Assembly (NCBI GenBank): GCA_028284125.1 | Contig: JANQSI010000006.1 | Location: forward strand, 1-64,000 | Reading direction: 5' to 3' | Length of the DNA: 64,000 nt | Source of the DNA: Cyclobacteriaceae bacterium | GTDB lineage: Bacteria > Bacteroidota > Bacteroidia > Cytophagales > Cyclobacteriaceae | Part shown: piece by piece, positions 8,473 through 18,182 of the stretch | Layout: the number at the start of each line of letters is the position of its first letter | Numbering within the stretch: the first letter of the stretch is position 1 | Made by a program: the position numbers and the translations under genes | The notes under the pieces: model-generated | What the model was told of the DNA's origin: nothing | Databases searched by the model: none | Seen by the model: the letters and a program-made list of their open reading frames with translations, nothing else

Positions 8473-9234
8473 TTAACTCAGGAATTCAATCTCCTTAATA
8501 CCGTAGTTTTTAAAACTGCCATTTTTACTAACGATCAACTTTCCCGTATTATCAATCCCGAGGATTACGCCACTAAACTCACCATCCATATCTCGATAAG
8601 AAGCCTCCTCTCCTTTCCTGTAAAGCTTTTCATGGTACAACTGCAGCAAAAGGCTTTTCTGTCCGTTTTTGAGTTTTAACAAAAAGTATTCAATATCAAT
8701 GAGCAGTTTCTCCATGAAATCTTCTCGATTGAAAACCTGATCAGTTTCAATGGCTAATGAGGTGGCTGTTGGAAGATTAAATGCCTTTTGATTTAAATTA
8801 ATTCCTGTTCCTATAACGCTGTTCTCCAGCTTGTCTCCTTTGATCGTGTTTTCAACCAGAATTCCACAAATCTTATTGTTATCAACCAAAACATCATTGG
8901 GCCACTTGAGTTTTAATCTTTTTTCCTCAATATGTTCTGCAAGGGTTCTTATAACGCTTAGGCCAATAACGACATTCAATAAATGTTGCTCAGAAATGAG
9001 TAGATAGGAGGGCTTAATCAAAACTGACATGAGAACATTCTTACCTGGTTCATCTAGCCACACATTACCACGTTGGCCCTTACCGCTTTTTTGATGATCC
9101 GTGTATATGACAAGCCCTTCTGAAAAATCTTCTTTTTTAATCATTGAAGACATTTCATCGTTGGTAGAATGACAATCTGGCAGGAAAATGACTTTCTTAC
9201 CCAGAAAGAGCGGTTTGGCAAAGATTTTATGCAA
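8473..9234 (-). CDS. birA: Biotin-[acetyl-CoA-carboxylase] ligase
   Basis: Attaches biotin to carrier domains such as the one encoded at 1962-2456. The 253 residues contain the biotinoyl-AMP loop GKGQRGNVW near residue 51 and KWPNDVLVDNNKICG near residue 103, plus the C-terminal SH3-like domain. It lacks the N-terminal helix-turn-helix of repressor-type BirA, so it is probably a ligase only. It is transcribed away from rsfS. Confidence 0.93.
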   Translation of the reverse strand: MHKIFAKPLFLGKKVIFLPDCHSTNDEMSSMIKKEDFSEGLVIYTDHQKSGKGQRGNVWLDEPGKNVLMSVLIKPSYLLISEQHLLNVVIGLSVIRTLAEHIEEKRLKLKWPNDVLVDNNKICGILVENTIKGDKLENSVIGTGINLNQKAFNLPTATSLAIETDQVFNREDFMEKLLIDIEYFLLKLKNGQKSLLLQLYHEKLYRKGEEASYRDMDGEFSGVILGIDNTGKLIVSKNGSFKNYGIKEIEFLS

Positions 9235-9245
9235 TAGAATTAATG

Positions 9246-9253
9246 TAAATTTG
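9246..9253 (+). promoter_or_regulatory. -7 element before rsfS
   Basis: TAAATTTG matches TAnnTTTG, 29 bases before the rsfS ATG, in the birA-rsfS divergent gap. A T-rich -33 region lies about 19 nt upstream. Confidence 0.5.
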
Positions 9254-9281
9254 TGGCAAAATTAATATAAAGCAGAAGTGA

Positions 9282-9656
9282 ATGCAGCAAGTGCAGAGTG
9301 AGGTAAATTCGAAAGTTTTTAGTGAGTGGGTAGTGGAAGGAATGCTGGAAAAAAAGGCTTTAGATGTAGTGGTGTTGGATTTAAGAGAAGTTAGACATGC
9401 AATTGCTGATTACTTCATTATATGCAGCGGGAATTCTGATACACAAATAGATGCTATTTCAGATTCTGTAGAAGAGCAAATTCATAAGAATTGTGGGGTA
9501 AATCCATGGAAAAAAGAGGGAAGAGAAAACAAAGAGTGGATCTTACTAGATTATATAGATGTTGTAGCACATATTTTTAACAAAGAAAAAAGAGAATTCT
9601 TTGGTTTGGAAGATTTATGGGGAGATGCTAAAATCAAAAGAATCGAAGAAAACTAA
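9282..9656 (+). CDS. rsfS: Ribosome silencing factor RsfS (DUF143)
   Basis: Binds ribosomal protein L14 and blocks subunit joining when nutrients are scarce. The 124-residue length is normal, and the conserved nucleotidyltransferase-like core is visible: DYFIICSGNS near residue 45, and WILLDYIDVVAHIF near residue 86. It is followed 48 bp later by ftsH, a common Bacteroidota neighbourhood. Confidence 0.93.
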   Translation: MQQVQSEVNSKVFSEWVVEGMLEKKALDVVVLDLREVRHAIADYFIICSGNSDTQIDAISDSVEEQIHKNCGVNPWKKEGRENKEWILLDYIDVVAHIFNKEKREFFGLEDLWGDAKIKRIEEN

Positions 9657-9704
9657 TTCAAACACGAAGCGTTCAAAAGCTAAATATTCAGGAGATTAGA
9701 AGAA

Positions 9705-11768
9705 ATGTCGGAAAAACAAGATAGAAAATTAGCCCCTAAACCTAGACCAGGATATCAGGGATGGCTTATTGGAGGGTTGTTGGCACTAGTTATTGGGGTC
9801 ACTATGTTCTCAAAAGATCGAGGGATGGTTCCAACCACCTTCCGTTCGTTTGAGAAAATGCTTCTTGCCAATGACGTGCAAAAGGTAGTACTGATCAAAA
9901 ATCAGGATTACGTTGAAATCACACTTAAAAACGAAGCGTTATCCAATACAAAATACAAAATAGAGTTAGAGCAGAATAAAGGATTTTTCAGTTCAGAGAG
10001 CGGTCCGCATTACAAATTGGAAATAGTCACCATTGACAAATTCGATAAGGATTTTGAGGAAACGATGGCGAAAATTTCTGAAGAGCAACGCTTCGACTAC
10101 AAAATCGAGGAACGTTCGGACTACACCACTTTCCTTTTCAATTGGGGATTCTTGATCTTGCTCATTTTCGGTTTCTGGTTTTTGATGCGAAGAATGACCG
10201 GAGGTGGTGGGCCAGGTGGTCAGCTCTTCAATATTGGGAAATCAAAAGCTGCACTTTTTGACGCGGAAAATAAAGTCAAAATCACGTTCGCTGATGCAGC
10301 AGGCTTAGAGGAAGCAAAAGAAGAAATTCGAGAGATCGTAGATTTCCTTAAGACACCAGAAAAATTCACCAAGCTTGGGGGTAAAATTCCTAAGGGTGCA
10401 TTGTTGGTAGGCCCTCCGGGAACAGGAAAAACACTTCTTGCAAAGGCAGTAGCTGGAGAGGCAGGCGTTCCTTTCTTCACACTTTCCGGTTCGGATTTTG
10501 TTGAAATGTTCGTTGGAGTTGGAGCGGCAAGAGTTAGAGACTTATTTAAGCAAGCCAAAGAAAAAGCGCCTTGTATTGTTTTCATTGACGAAATTGATGC
10601 AATCGGTCGATCTCGAGGAAGAGGTCAAATGCCAGGATCAAACGACGAGCGGGAAAACACACTTAACTCATTATTGGTGGAAATGGATGGTTTCTCAACA
10701 GATGTGGGAGTTATCATTTTAGCCGCCACGAACAGACCTGATGTTTTGGATTCAGCTTTATTGAGACCTGGAAGATTTGACCGACAAATAAGCATAGACA
10801 AACCGGATATCGTTGGACGAGAAGCAATTTTCAAAGTACACCTTAAGCCAGTACAGTTGGCTGAAGATGTCGATCCGAAAAAATTGGCCGCACAAACTCC
10901 AGGATTTGCTGGAGCCGAAATCGCCAATGTTTGTAATGAAGCTGCGCTAATTGCAGCCCGAAAAGACAAAAAGAAAGTTGATATGCTTGATTTTCAAGAC
11001 GCTATTGATCGTGTGATCGGTGGGCTTGAGAAAAAGAACAAGCTTATATCACCAGAAGAAAAAAGAATTGTTGCTTATCACGAAGCTGGTCACGCAGTTG
11101 CTGGCTGGTTCCTCGAGCATGCAGATCCATTGGTGAAAGTAAGTATCGTTCCGAGGGGAGTCGCGGCACTTGGATATGCTCAATATCTTCCAAAAGAACA
11201 GTTCTTGTATCAGACTGAACAGCTGTTAGATGAGATGTGTATGGCTTTGGGTGGAAGAGCAGCTGAGGAATTGGTGTTTGGTAAAATTTCAACTGGAGCA
11301 CTTAGTGACCTGGAAAGAATTACTAAAATGGCATACAGTATTGTTTCCGTTTATGGAATGAATGAGAAGATCGGAAACGTTTCTTACTACGACTCCAAGC
11401 AGCAAGACTATAATTTCACAAAACCTTATTCGGAGGCAACTTCTGAACTGATTGACAAAGAGGTAAAAGCATTGATTGAAAGAGCCTACGATCGAACCAA
11501 GAAACTTTTGCAAAGCAAGAAGAAAGAATTGGAAATTCTTGCGCAGGAGCTTTTGAAAAGGGAGATCATTTTCCAGTCAGACCTTGAAGAATTGATCGGT
11601 AAACGTCCATTCAAGAATCAGACAGCCTATGAAGCTTTCACAAAAAGCAATGGATCGGCGAAGAAAGAGGAAGAAGATTCCGAGGAAAAGAAAAAGGTTG
11701 ATGAAGTGAAAGATGAGGTCAAGAAGGAAGTTGAAAAAGAAGAAGTAAGCGAAGAAAAAGCAAGCTAA
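9705..11768 (+). CDS. ftsH: ATP-dependent zinc metalloprotease FtsH
   Basis: Inner-membrane AAA protease that degrades misfolded membrane and regulatory proteins. The 687 residues have two N-terminal membrane segments (about 18-35 and 144-160), Walker A GPPGTGKT near 235, Walker B IVFIDEID near 290, the second region of homology ([15 protein letters not shown]) near 345 and the zinc site HEAGH near 459. The C-terminal 40 residues are a low-complexity Lys/Glu tail. lpxH starts four bases after its stop. Confidence 0.98.
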   Translation: MSEKQDRKLAPKPRPGYQGWLIGGLLALVIGVTMFSKDRGMVPTTFRSFEKMLLANDVQKVVLIKNQDYVEITLKNEALSNTKYKIELEQNKGFFSSESGPHYKLEIVTIDKFDKDFEETMAKISEEQRFDYKIEERSDYTTFLFNWGFLILLIFGFWFLMRRMTGGGGPGGQLFNIGKSKAALFDAENKVKITFADAAGLEEAKEEIREIVDFLKTPEKFTKLGGKIPKGALLVGPPGTGKTLLAKAVAGEAGVPFFTLSGSDFVEMFVGVGAARVRDLFKQAKEKAPCIVFIDEIDAIGRSRGRGQMPGSNDERENTLNSLLVEMDGFSTDVGVIILAATNRPDVLDSALLRPGRFDRQISIDKPDIVGREAIFKVHLKPVQLAEDVDPKKLAAQTPGFAGAEIANVCNEAALIAARKDKKKVDMLDFQDAIDRVIGGLEKKNKLISPEEKRIVAYHEAGHAVAGWFLEHADPLVKVSIVPRGVAALGYAQYLPKEQFLYQTEQLLDEMCMALGGRAAEELVFGKISTGALSDLERITKMAYSIVSVYGMNEKIGNVSYYDSKQQDYNFTKPYSEATSELIDKEVKALIERAYDRTKKLLQSKKKELEILAQELLKREIIFQSDLEELIGKRPFKNQTAYEAFTKSNGSAKKEEEDSEEKKKVDEVKDEVKKEVEKEEVSEEKAS

Positions 11769-11772
11769 TCGG

Positions 11773-12558
11773 ATGGCCAAAAAGCCGATTAGCATTCCTG
11801 ACATTCAATTATCATCCAACGAAAAAGTCTATTTCGCCAGCGATTTTCACTTAGGTGCACCTGATAAAAAATCTAGCCATGAGCGAGAGTTGAAAATAGT
11901 TCAATGGCTGGAAGAAGTTTCTCATGATGCTAAAGCTATTTTTCTGGTTGGTGACATTTTCGATTTCTGGTTTGAATACAATCGAACTATTCCGAAAGGA
12001 TTCATTCGGTTTCAAGGAAAACTTGCAGAATTAAAGGACAAAGGCATTTCCATTATTTTTTTCACTGGGAATCACGACTTGTGGATGTCCGAGTACTTTC
12101 CTGAGGAACTTGATATACCGGTTTTTACCAATCCTGTTTCGTTAAACATCGCTGGTAACAAAGTTTATGTCGGTCACGGGGATGGATTGGGACCAGGTGA
12201 TCATTTCTACAAATTCTTGAAACGAATCTTCACCAATAAGCTTTGCAGATGGTTGTTTAAATGGATTCACCCCGATTTAGGAATTTCTATCGCTAGCTTT
12301 TGGTCAAACAAAAGTAGAATGGCGGATGAAAAGAAGGATGATCCATTTAAAGGTGAGGAGGAAAGGCTTTTCCAATATTGCAAGGAGATGGAAGAAACTG
12401 AACATCACGATCTCTACATTTTTGGGCACCGGCATTTGTCTTTTAAAATGGATGTGAATCCAAAATCCACTTATTTTAGTTTAGGAGATTGGGTAAAGCA
12501 TTATTCCTATCTTGAGTTAAATGAGAAAGAAGCACTTCTTAAGACTTTTGATCACTAG
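11773..12558 (+). CDS. lpxH: UDP-2,3-diacylglucosamine diphosphatase (LpxH-like)
   Basis: Metallophosphoesterase of lipid A synthesis that cleaves UDP from UDP-2,3-diacylglucosamine at the inner membrane. The metal-binding blocks are all present in 261 residues: SDFHLG (18-23), GDIFDFWFE (57-65), GNHD (99-102), GHGDGLGPGD (134-143) and FGHRH near 217. It is likely in one operon with ftsH. Its last 38 bases overlap the next gene in another frame. Confidence 0.9.
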   Translation: MAKKPISIPDIQLSSNEKVYFASDFHLGAPDKKSSHERELKIVQWLEEVSHDAKAIFLVGDIFDFWFEYNRTIPKGFIRFQGKLAELKDKGISIIFFTGNHDLWMSEYFPEELDIPVFTNPVSLNIAGNKVYVGHGDGLGPGDHFYKFLKRIFTNKLCRWLFKWIHPDLGISIASFWSNKSRMADEKKDDPFKGEEERLFQYCKEMEETEHHDLYIFGHRHLSFKMDVNPKSTYFSLGDWVKHYSYLELNEKEALLKTFDH

Positions 12559-13333
12559 TTTATTGCTACCTGGCGTTTCTCAAAGCCAGCAGTTAACTGA
12601 GGTCAAAGAAGTATCACTCACTCAACCACCTACCGCTTATTCTCTTGATTCTGAAAACAACATTTTCTTAGGCTATGTCAATGGCAATTTGGAAAAGATT
12701 TCTTCTGATGGAGTTGTCGATTCCAGACCATTTTCACTCCCCAATCAGTCATCGATCACATTGGTAGAGGCTCAGAACAATCGAAAAATTTTTCTTTTTT
12801 ACAGGGACATCCAACAAATACTCATTTTGGACAGGTTCTCGACAATACCAAAACGGTACGATGTTTTTTCGTATGGAATAAGCTACGCAGAATCTGCTTG
12901 CATATCTCCAGACGGAACTTTTTGGATCGCCGAAAACAACCCCCAACGATTGAAAAAAATTGATCCGCTCCGAAATAGTGTAATACATGAAGTTCAATAC
13001 AACCTTGGTGACAGCATCTCCATCATGCGAACATTTGGGAATCTCCTTTTAGTTGCGGATGAAAATGGGCTCCAAATTCTTGACCAATTCGGAAATTTGA
13101 ATGGGACGATTGAATTAAAAGGAATCAGTTTCTTCCAAATTCTCAACAATCAAATTTATGTGACTTATCCTAACGGGCTTCTTAAGGTTGATCCTTACAA
13201 ACCGGAAATTCTTGAAGAAATCACAATCGAGGCATTTAACAGCAAAAAAGCGATTTTAAAGTTAGACAAACAGTTTGCTGTTGTAGATAATCAAAAGATT
13301 ACCTACTATTCCGTAACCAACCAAAAAGACTAA
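12521..13333 (+). CDS. Secreted beta-propeller-like protein
   Basis: A 270-residue protein with a signal peptide (basic RKK, then LLITSLLLPG and cleavage near SQS-QQ). The body is a series of short beta-rich repeats with Asp/Asn turns (NNIFLGYVNGNLEKI, NNRKIFLFY, GTFWIAENN, GNLLLVADENG), resembling NHL/WD-type propeller blades. Role unknown. The start inside lpxH is supported by the signal peptide. It ends two bases before the bestrophin gene. Confidence 0.8.
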   Translation: MRKKHFLRLLITSLLLPGVSQSQQLTEVKEVSLTQPPTAYSLDSENNIFLGYVNGNLEKISSDGVVDSRPFSLPNQSSITLVEAQNNRKIFLFYRDIQQILILDRFSTIPKRYDVFSYGISYAESACISPDGTFWIAENNPQRLKKIDPLRNSVIHEVQYNLGDSISIMRTFGNLLLVADENGLQILDQFGNLNGTIELKGISFFQILNNQIYVTYPNGLLKVDPYKPEILEEITIEAFNSKKAILKLDKQFAVVDNQKITYYSVTNQKD

Positions 13334-13335
13334 CC

Positions 13336-14355
13336 ATGCACGCTGGAAACAATTTCACGCTGAAAGAGGCCATTGTTTGGACACGAAAAGACATTTTGCT
13401 ATATATCTTATTGTCAGCCGTTGTGACTTCAGCTTACGAATTTTTCGCACTAAAGTGGCTTACTATTCCATGGCTTCCGATGGCTCTCATTGGTACAGCT
13501 GTTGCTTTCTTGATAGGATTTAAGAACAACGCCACGTATGACCGCATGTGGGAGGCGAGGAAAATATGGGGTGCGATTATCAACACAAGTCGGACCTGGG
13601 GGATTATGGTTTTGGACTTTGTCACGAATCAACATGCTTCAAACAAGCTAAGCGAAGAAGAACTGAAGAACGTTCATCGAAGGCTTATCTATCGACACAT
13701 GGCTTGGTTAACCGCACTTCGTCACCAAATTCGCCAACCTAAGAATTGGGAATACATGGACAAGAAGAATAATATGGAGTTCAAAAAATTCTTTAAGGTT
13801 CCGGAAGAAGAGATTTCGCTTGAAGATGACTTCCAGAATTTTCTTTCAGATCAGGAAAAAGCTCATGTGTTGGCTAAGAAGAACCGAGCTACGCAGATAA
13901 TTGCACTCCAGTCCAAAGATCTCAGAGAGCTGTTGGAAGGTGGATATATTGAAGATTTTCGTCATATGGAAATGGAGAATATGCTCAAGGCTTTTTATGA
14001 CGAGCAAGGCAAGAGTGAACGCATCAAAAACTTCCCCTATCCACGACAATTTGCTACGCTCAATTTGTATTTCGTCTGGCTATTTGTCCTCCTGCTTCCT
14101 TTCGGAATGATTGGAGAATTCGCAAAATTGGGAGATCACTTGGTTTGGCTCACAGTTCCTTTCAGCACGTTGGTTTCTTGGGTGTTTCATACAATGGAAA
14201 AGATCGGTGAATCCACAGAAAATCCATTTCAAGGTGGTGCCAACGATATTCCCATTACCAATATCGCCAGAACAATTGAGATTGATTTAAAGGAGATGTT
14301 AGATGAAAAAGAAATACCGGAACCAACGGTTCCGGTAAATAATATTTTGATGTGA
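13336..14355 (+). CDS. Bestrophin-family chloride channel
   Basis: A 339-residue integral membrane protein. Hydrophobic segments are near residues 19-40 and 45-60 and again near 235-275. The family hallmark region NNATYDRMWEARKIWG (near 66-81) and the PFG gating region near 256 are present. Bacterial bestrophins form pentameric anion-selective pores. It is the last gene of the rsfS-ftsH-lpxH set and converges on tolC. Confidence 0.9.
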   Translation: MHAGNNFTLKEAIVWTRKDILLYILLSAVVTSAYEFFALKWLTIPWLPMALIGTAVAFLIGFKNNATYDRMWEARKIWGAIINTSRTWGIMVLDFVTNQHASNKLSEEELKNVHRRLIYRHMAWLTALRHQIRQPKNWEYMDKKNNMEFKKFFKVPEEEISLEDDFQNFLSDQEKAHVLAKKNRATQIIALQSKDLRELLEGGYIEDFRHMEMENMLKAFYDEQGKSERIKNFPYPRQFATLNLYFVWLFVLLLPFGMIGEFAKLGDHLVWLTVPFSTLVSWVFHTMEKIGESTENPFQGGANDIPITNIARTIEIDLKEMLDEKEIPEPTVPVNNILM

Positions 14356-14362
14356 AATGGGG

Positions 14363-15727
14363 TTATTGCCCTCTGTAAAGATCCAGAATCTTTTTCCTGA
14401 ATAATATTTCGTATTTAGAACTCACTAACTGAAACTCAGCTTGATTTTTATTTCTCAGGCTTTGGAGATACGAATTGAAGTCCGTGTTTCCAACATCAAA
14501 TCTTCTTTTAATGAACTCAAAGCTTGAGTTCTGAGCTTCCATGTTTTCCTTGGCTGAAAGATATGTCTGTTGTCCTGCGACTAAATCAAGGTATACTCGT
14601 TGAATCGTATTTGTGATTGTATTTATTGTTAACTGTTTGTCCAGGTCGGCATTCACATAGTTAATCTTTGCAACCTGAGCATTTGTTGATGCTTGAAACT
14701 GATTGAATAGTGGGATACTTACAGAAAAGTTTACGTATTCAAACTTGTTAAACCTCATTTGATCTGAAAAGCTAGCATCAGCTTCAAATTCACCATTTTC
14801 TGGATTTCTTGCTCCATTACTAGAATAGTTCGAGCCAAGGGTACCAGTAACCCTAAACGTAGGAAGTCTGGCTGCTCTGGCTGCTTTTAAGGCATATCTC
14901 GATGCTCCAAAGCTTGCCTCCGATCCTTTTAATTGAGGGTTTATGTCAAGCGATTCACTGAGAACTTCATCAAACGGATCAATGTCCAATAATAAATCTT
15001 CATCACTTACCTCTACGGTTGAAATATCATAAGCGGCTTCTGTGTCTAATTGCATTTCCTGTACCAAAAGCAATAAGTTACTTCTAAGTTGATTTTGTGC
15101 GTTTGTAAGATTGAGCTTTTCGTTAGATAGCTGACCTCTAAGTTGATAAGCAGTTTGAGGGTCTCCGACACCGACTTCAATTCGCTTTACTTCTCTATCG
15201 AGTTGCTCTTGCAAATTGTTCACTCGATCCTGGCTTACCTTCACTGTTTCTTTGCTAGTCGCTACAGACAAATAGAAGAACAAAATGTTTGTTTCAACAG
15301 TCAGTTGAGTGTTTTTGACATTTTCTTCTGCTGCCTTTCTTTCCTGAACTCTTTGCTTTAACGTATATTGATTTGCAAATCCATTCCATATAACAACACC
15401 AGAGTTTAATCGTGGATTGGAGCTATTGGTCGTTTCCGATACTTGCCTAGCCGCGTTCTGATCAAAGAAATTTCCGAAGAAAAAATCATAATTCGTGCTT
15501 GCATTTAAAGAAGGGAAGAAATTCATAATTGCCTGAAAATGATTTGCTTTCGCGGTGAGCTCTCCATTTTTAGCTCTTTTTAAAGCAATGTTATTCTCAA
15601 GTGCAAAGTTTACACAATCATCCAACGTTAGGATAGTTACAGCTTCATTGTTTGAAGTGGTTTGTGCATTCTGTGCTTGAATGCTAAATACGGCAAAAAA
15701 CAAGATTATTAAGGCAAAGGTTTTCAT
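14363..15727 (-). CDS. TolC-family outer membrane efflux protein
   Basis: A 454-residue protein with a signal peptide and two repeats of the long helical hairpins typical of TolC trimers (SLDINPQLKGSEASFGASRYALKAARAARLPT is the classical second repeat region). It forms the outer-membrane/periplasmic duct. It follows the ABC ATPase gene but is separated from it by a clear terminator. Confidence 0.93.
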   Translation of the reverse strand: MKTFALIILFFAVFSIQAQNAQTTSNNEAVTILTLDDCVNFALENNIALKRAKNGELTAKANHFQAIMNFFPSLNASTNYDFFFGNFFDQNAARQVSETTNSSNPRLNSGVVIWNGFANQYTLKQRVQERKAAEENVKNTQLTVETNILFFYLSVATSKETVKVSQDRVNNLQEQLDREVKRIEVGVGDPQTAYQLRGQLSNEKLNLTNAQNQLRSNLLLLVQEMQLDTEAAYDISTVEVSDEDLLLDIDPFDEVLSESLDINPQLKGSEASFGASRYALKAARAARLPTFRVTGTLGSNYSSNGARNPENGEFEADASFSDQMRFNKFEYVNFSVSIPLFNQFQASTNAQVAKINYVNADLDKQLTINTITNTIQRVYLDLVAGQQTYLSAKENMEAQNSSFEFIKRRFDVGNTDFNSYLQSLRNKNQAEFQLVSSKYEILFRKKILDLYRGQ

Positions 15728-15749
15728 GGTTCCACTTGTAAAAGAGGTT

Positions 15750-15781
15750 AAAAAAGAGGTCCGTCCGGTTGAGACGGACCT
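15750..15781 (-). terminator. Terminator between ABC ATPase and tolC genes
   Basis: AGGTCCGTC and GACGGACCT form a perfect 9-bp stem with a 7-nt loop, followed by CTTTTTT on the minus strand. It should reduce or stop read-through into the TolC gene. Confidence 0.8.
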
Positions 15782-15806
15782 TTCCGTATGAAGAAAACTT
15801 GTTAGG

Positions 15807-16520
15807 TTATACTAAAGCATTGTCTTTAGAATTGATGTTCTCAGATACAATCTGGCCATCAAACAAGTGAATCACTCGGTGCGCATACTCAGCATCAATA
15901 GGTGAGTGAGTCACCATGATTACAGTAGTTCCCGAATCGTTAAGCTCTGTGAGCAAGTTCATTACTTCTTGACCGTTAGCTGAGTCAAGGTTTCCTGTCG
16001 GCTCATCCGCAAGGATCAGTTTTGGCTTTGCTACTACGGCCCTGGAGATAGCAACACGCTGCTGTTGACCTCCTGAAAGTTGTTGAGGGAAGTGATTTCT
16101 TCTGTGCATGATTTTCATATGCTCCATCACTTCTTCAACTCTTTTCTTTCTTTCAGAAGCTGAATACTTCAAGTAGATCAATGGAAGCTCAATGTTTTCG
16201 AATACAGTGAGTTCGTCGATCAGGTTAAAGCTCTGGAATACGAATCCAATGTTTGCTTTTCTTAGATCGGCTCTTTTTCTCTCATTGTATCCGGAAATTT
16301 CCTGATCTGTGAAATGGAATTCTCCTTCTGATGGATTGTCAAGTAGCCCGATAATGTTAAGCAGCGTTGACTTTCCACAACCAGAGGGGCCCATGATAGC
16401 AACAAATTCTCCTTCTTTGATTTGAAGATCCACACCAGCCAACGCGGTGGTTTCTATCTCATCAGTGTAGTAGAACTTCTTTAGTCCCTTGGTGTCAATT
16501 AATGCTTTAGCGTTTTCCAT
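15807..16520 (-). CDS. MacB/LolD-type ABC transporter ATP-binding protein
   Basis: A 237-residue ATPase with Walker A GPSGCGKST (residues 44-52), Q-loop VFQSFNLIDELT, signature LSGGQQQR near 148 and Walker B LILADEPTG near 169. Its sequence is of the group that pairs with FtsX/MacB permeases. It lies between the HlyD adaptor and TolC, but no permease gene is present in this operon; the candidate at 38061 is 20 kb away. Confidence 0.94.
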   Translation of the reverse strand: MENAKALIDTKGLKKFYYTDEIETTALAGVDLQIKEGEFVAIMGPSGCGKSTLLNIIGLLDNPSEGEFHFTDQEISGYNERKRADLRKANIGFVFQSFNLIDELTVFENIELPLIYLKYSASERKKRVEEVMEHMKIMHRRNHFPQQLSGGQQQRVAISRAVVAKPKLILADEPTGNLDSANGQEVMNLLTELNDSGTTVIMVTHSPIDAEYAHRVIHLFDGQIVSENINSKDNALV

Positions 16521-16586
16521 GTTATTTGAGTTTATTCTTTGAGTTCAATTAAGTTATTATATAGTTACTTGTTCTTTTTCAATTGG

Positions 16587-17837
16587 TTACTTTATCACAA
16601 GAATATCTTTATCCTCATATCCTCTATAAGAAGAGACAACAACTTTCTCTCCAGGTTGCAATCCTTCTACAACTTCGTAGTATCTAGGATTTTGTCTACC
16701 CAACCTGATATCTCTTCTAACTGCCTGAGATTCGTCTTCTCCCACAACAAAAATCCAGTTACCTCCTGTGGTCTGATAAAAACTTCCCCTTGGAATCTGA
16801 ATTGCAGTGATATTCTCACTTAGCTGAAGTCTGATTTGTAATGTCTGACCTCTTCTGATTCCCTCAGGTACTTCGTCACTAAATGCCATATCTACCTCAA
16901 AAAGTCCATTATTAACCTCTGGATACACTTTTCTGATCTCGAGGTTGTAATCTGCACCGGCAAAAGAGAAGCTTCCACTAAGACCCTCATATATTCTAGA
17001 TATATAATGTTCGTCAATAGTTGCACGAACCTTAAAACCATTTAGATCATCTATCTGCCCGATGTTCTGTCCGGGAGCGATAGATTCTCCCACTTCAACG
17101 TTCACAGTAGATAATCTTCCGGATATTGGAGCTTTGATATAAAGGTTCTCTAAATTCTTTTTGATCATGTCAAGGTTATTCCTTGTCCGAACCAACGTTT
17201 CTTCTGTCTGCTTGATCTGTAATCGTGCATTCAACGAATCAAATCTGTTGGTCTCGATCTGGATTTCTCTATTGTCATTTAATCTGTTGTATTCTCGCTG
17301 AAGATTTAAATACTCCTGTTCTGAAATAATTTTATCTTCAAAAAGTTTTTCTCCACGTTCGTAAGCATCTCTCGCTGCATCGATTTGGTAATCGAGTTCA
17401 ATTAAATTTCTTTTCAAGTTAAACTGGTTCCTTTGAAGATTGAGCTTTGTGTTTTCAAGGTTATTAACCAAAATTGAAGCCTGCGTTTCTTCTCTAACAA
17501 AGCTTTGTAATAAGTCATTATTAGCTAGTGAAAGAATCGTATCTCCTTTTTCAAGTAAAATACCTCCATCATAAAATTTCTCTGCTACAACTCCACCTTC
17601 TATGGCATCCAGTCGGATGGTCAGAATTGGAAGTACTCTTCCATCTACTGGTATAAATTCTCTAAATTCTCCCTCCTGTACTGTTGCGATATTTATTTTG
17701 TTTCGCTCAACATTAAGCCTGGCCCCTCCTCCAGAAATCATGAAGCTGTACACGATAAAGAATACCAGAATCCCCGACATTGAATAAATCAGTATCCGCT
17801 TCGGGGTCCATTTCTTCTTTTTAATTTTTCGATCCAT
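16587..17837 (-). CDS. Periplasmic adaptor (HlyD/MacA family)
   Basis: A 416-residue membrane-fusion protein: basic N-terminus, one membrane segment (about 16-36), barrel-sandwich halves on each side of a coiled-coil hairpin (about 110-220), then beta-barrel and membrane-proximal domains ending in VVEGLQPGEKVVVSSYRGYEDKD-like sequence. It links an inner-membrane pump to TolC. It is first in the operon, with a 17-17.9 kb upstream leader containing a small AACTATC/GGTAGTT inverted repeat near 17891-17913. Confidence 0.93.
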   Translation of the reverse strand: MDRKIKKKKWTPKRILIYSMSGILVFFIVYSFMISGGGARLNVERNKINIATVQEGEFREFIPVDGRVLPILTIRLDAIEGGVVAEKFYDGGILLEKGDTILSLANNDLLQSFVREETQASILVNNLENTKLNLQRNQFNLKRNLIELDYQIDAARDAYERGEKLFEDKIISEQEYLNLQREYNRLNDNREIQIETNRFDSLNARLQIKQTEETLVRTRNNLDMIKKNLENLYIKAPISGRLSTVNVEVGESIAPGQNIGQIDDLNGFKVRATIDEHYISRIYEGLSGSFSFAGADYNLEIRKVYPEVNNGLFEVDMAFSDEVPEGIRRGQTLQIRLQLSENITAIQIPRGSFYQTTGGNWIFVVGEDESQAVRRDIRLGRQNPRYYEVVEGLQPGEKVVVSSYRGYEDKDILVIK

Positions 17838-18019
17838 TGGTCATCTAGGTTTTCAGGTCGCACAATGCCAATAAGGATGCCATTTATTGTAACTACCTAA
17901 AAAACAGATAGTTATAAAAAAGATTAAAATTAGCACAATGAAAGCCGTGTACAGTTTGGAACAGAAATGTGTTCGCTTTCGGTCATGAAACCTTTTTGAA
18001 GAGCTTTAAAGTTTAGGAC

Positions 18020-18054
18020 AAAAAAAAGGTTCAGGAGAGAAATCTGCCTGAACC
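18020..18054 (-). terminator. Orphan terminator in a divergent gap
   Basis: GGTTCAGG and CCTGAACC (18028-18035, 18047-18054) form an 8-bp stem with an 11-nt loop, followed on the minus strand by eight T residues. It sits in the 345-bp gap between divergent genes (17838-18182) with no minus-strand gene upstream, so it would end a short unannotated transcript or act as a leader of the HlyD operon. A TATACTTG, one mismatch from a -7 element, lies upstream of it. Confidence 0.65.
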
Positions 18055-18182
18055 CAAAGGTCAAAAACTCAAAATAAAAAGGACTAATACCTCAAGTATA
18101 CGCAAAAAATGGATGAAATGAAAGAAGAAATGTATTGAAAACTACAATTAATCTAACTTCATGGAAATAGTGAGTTGATAGC

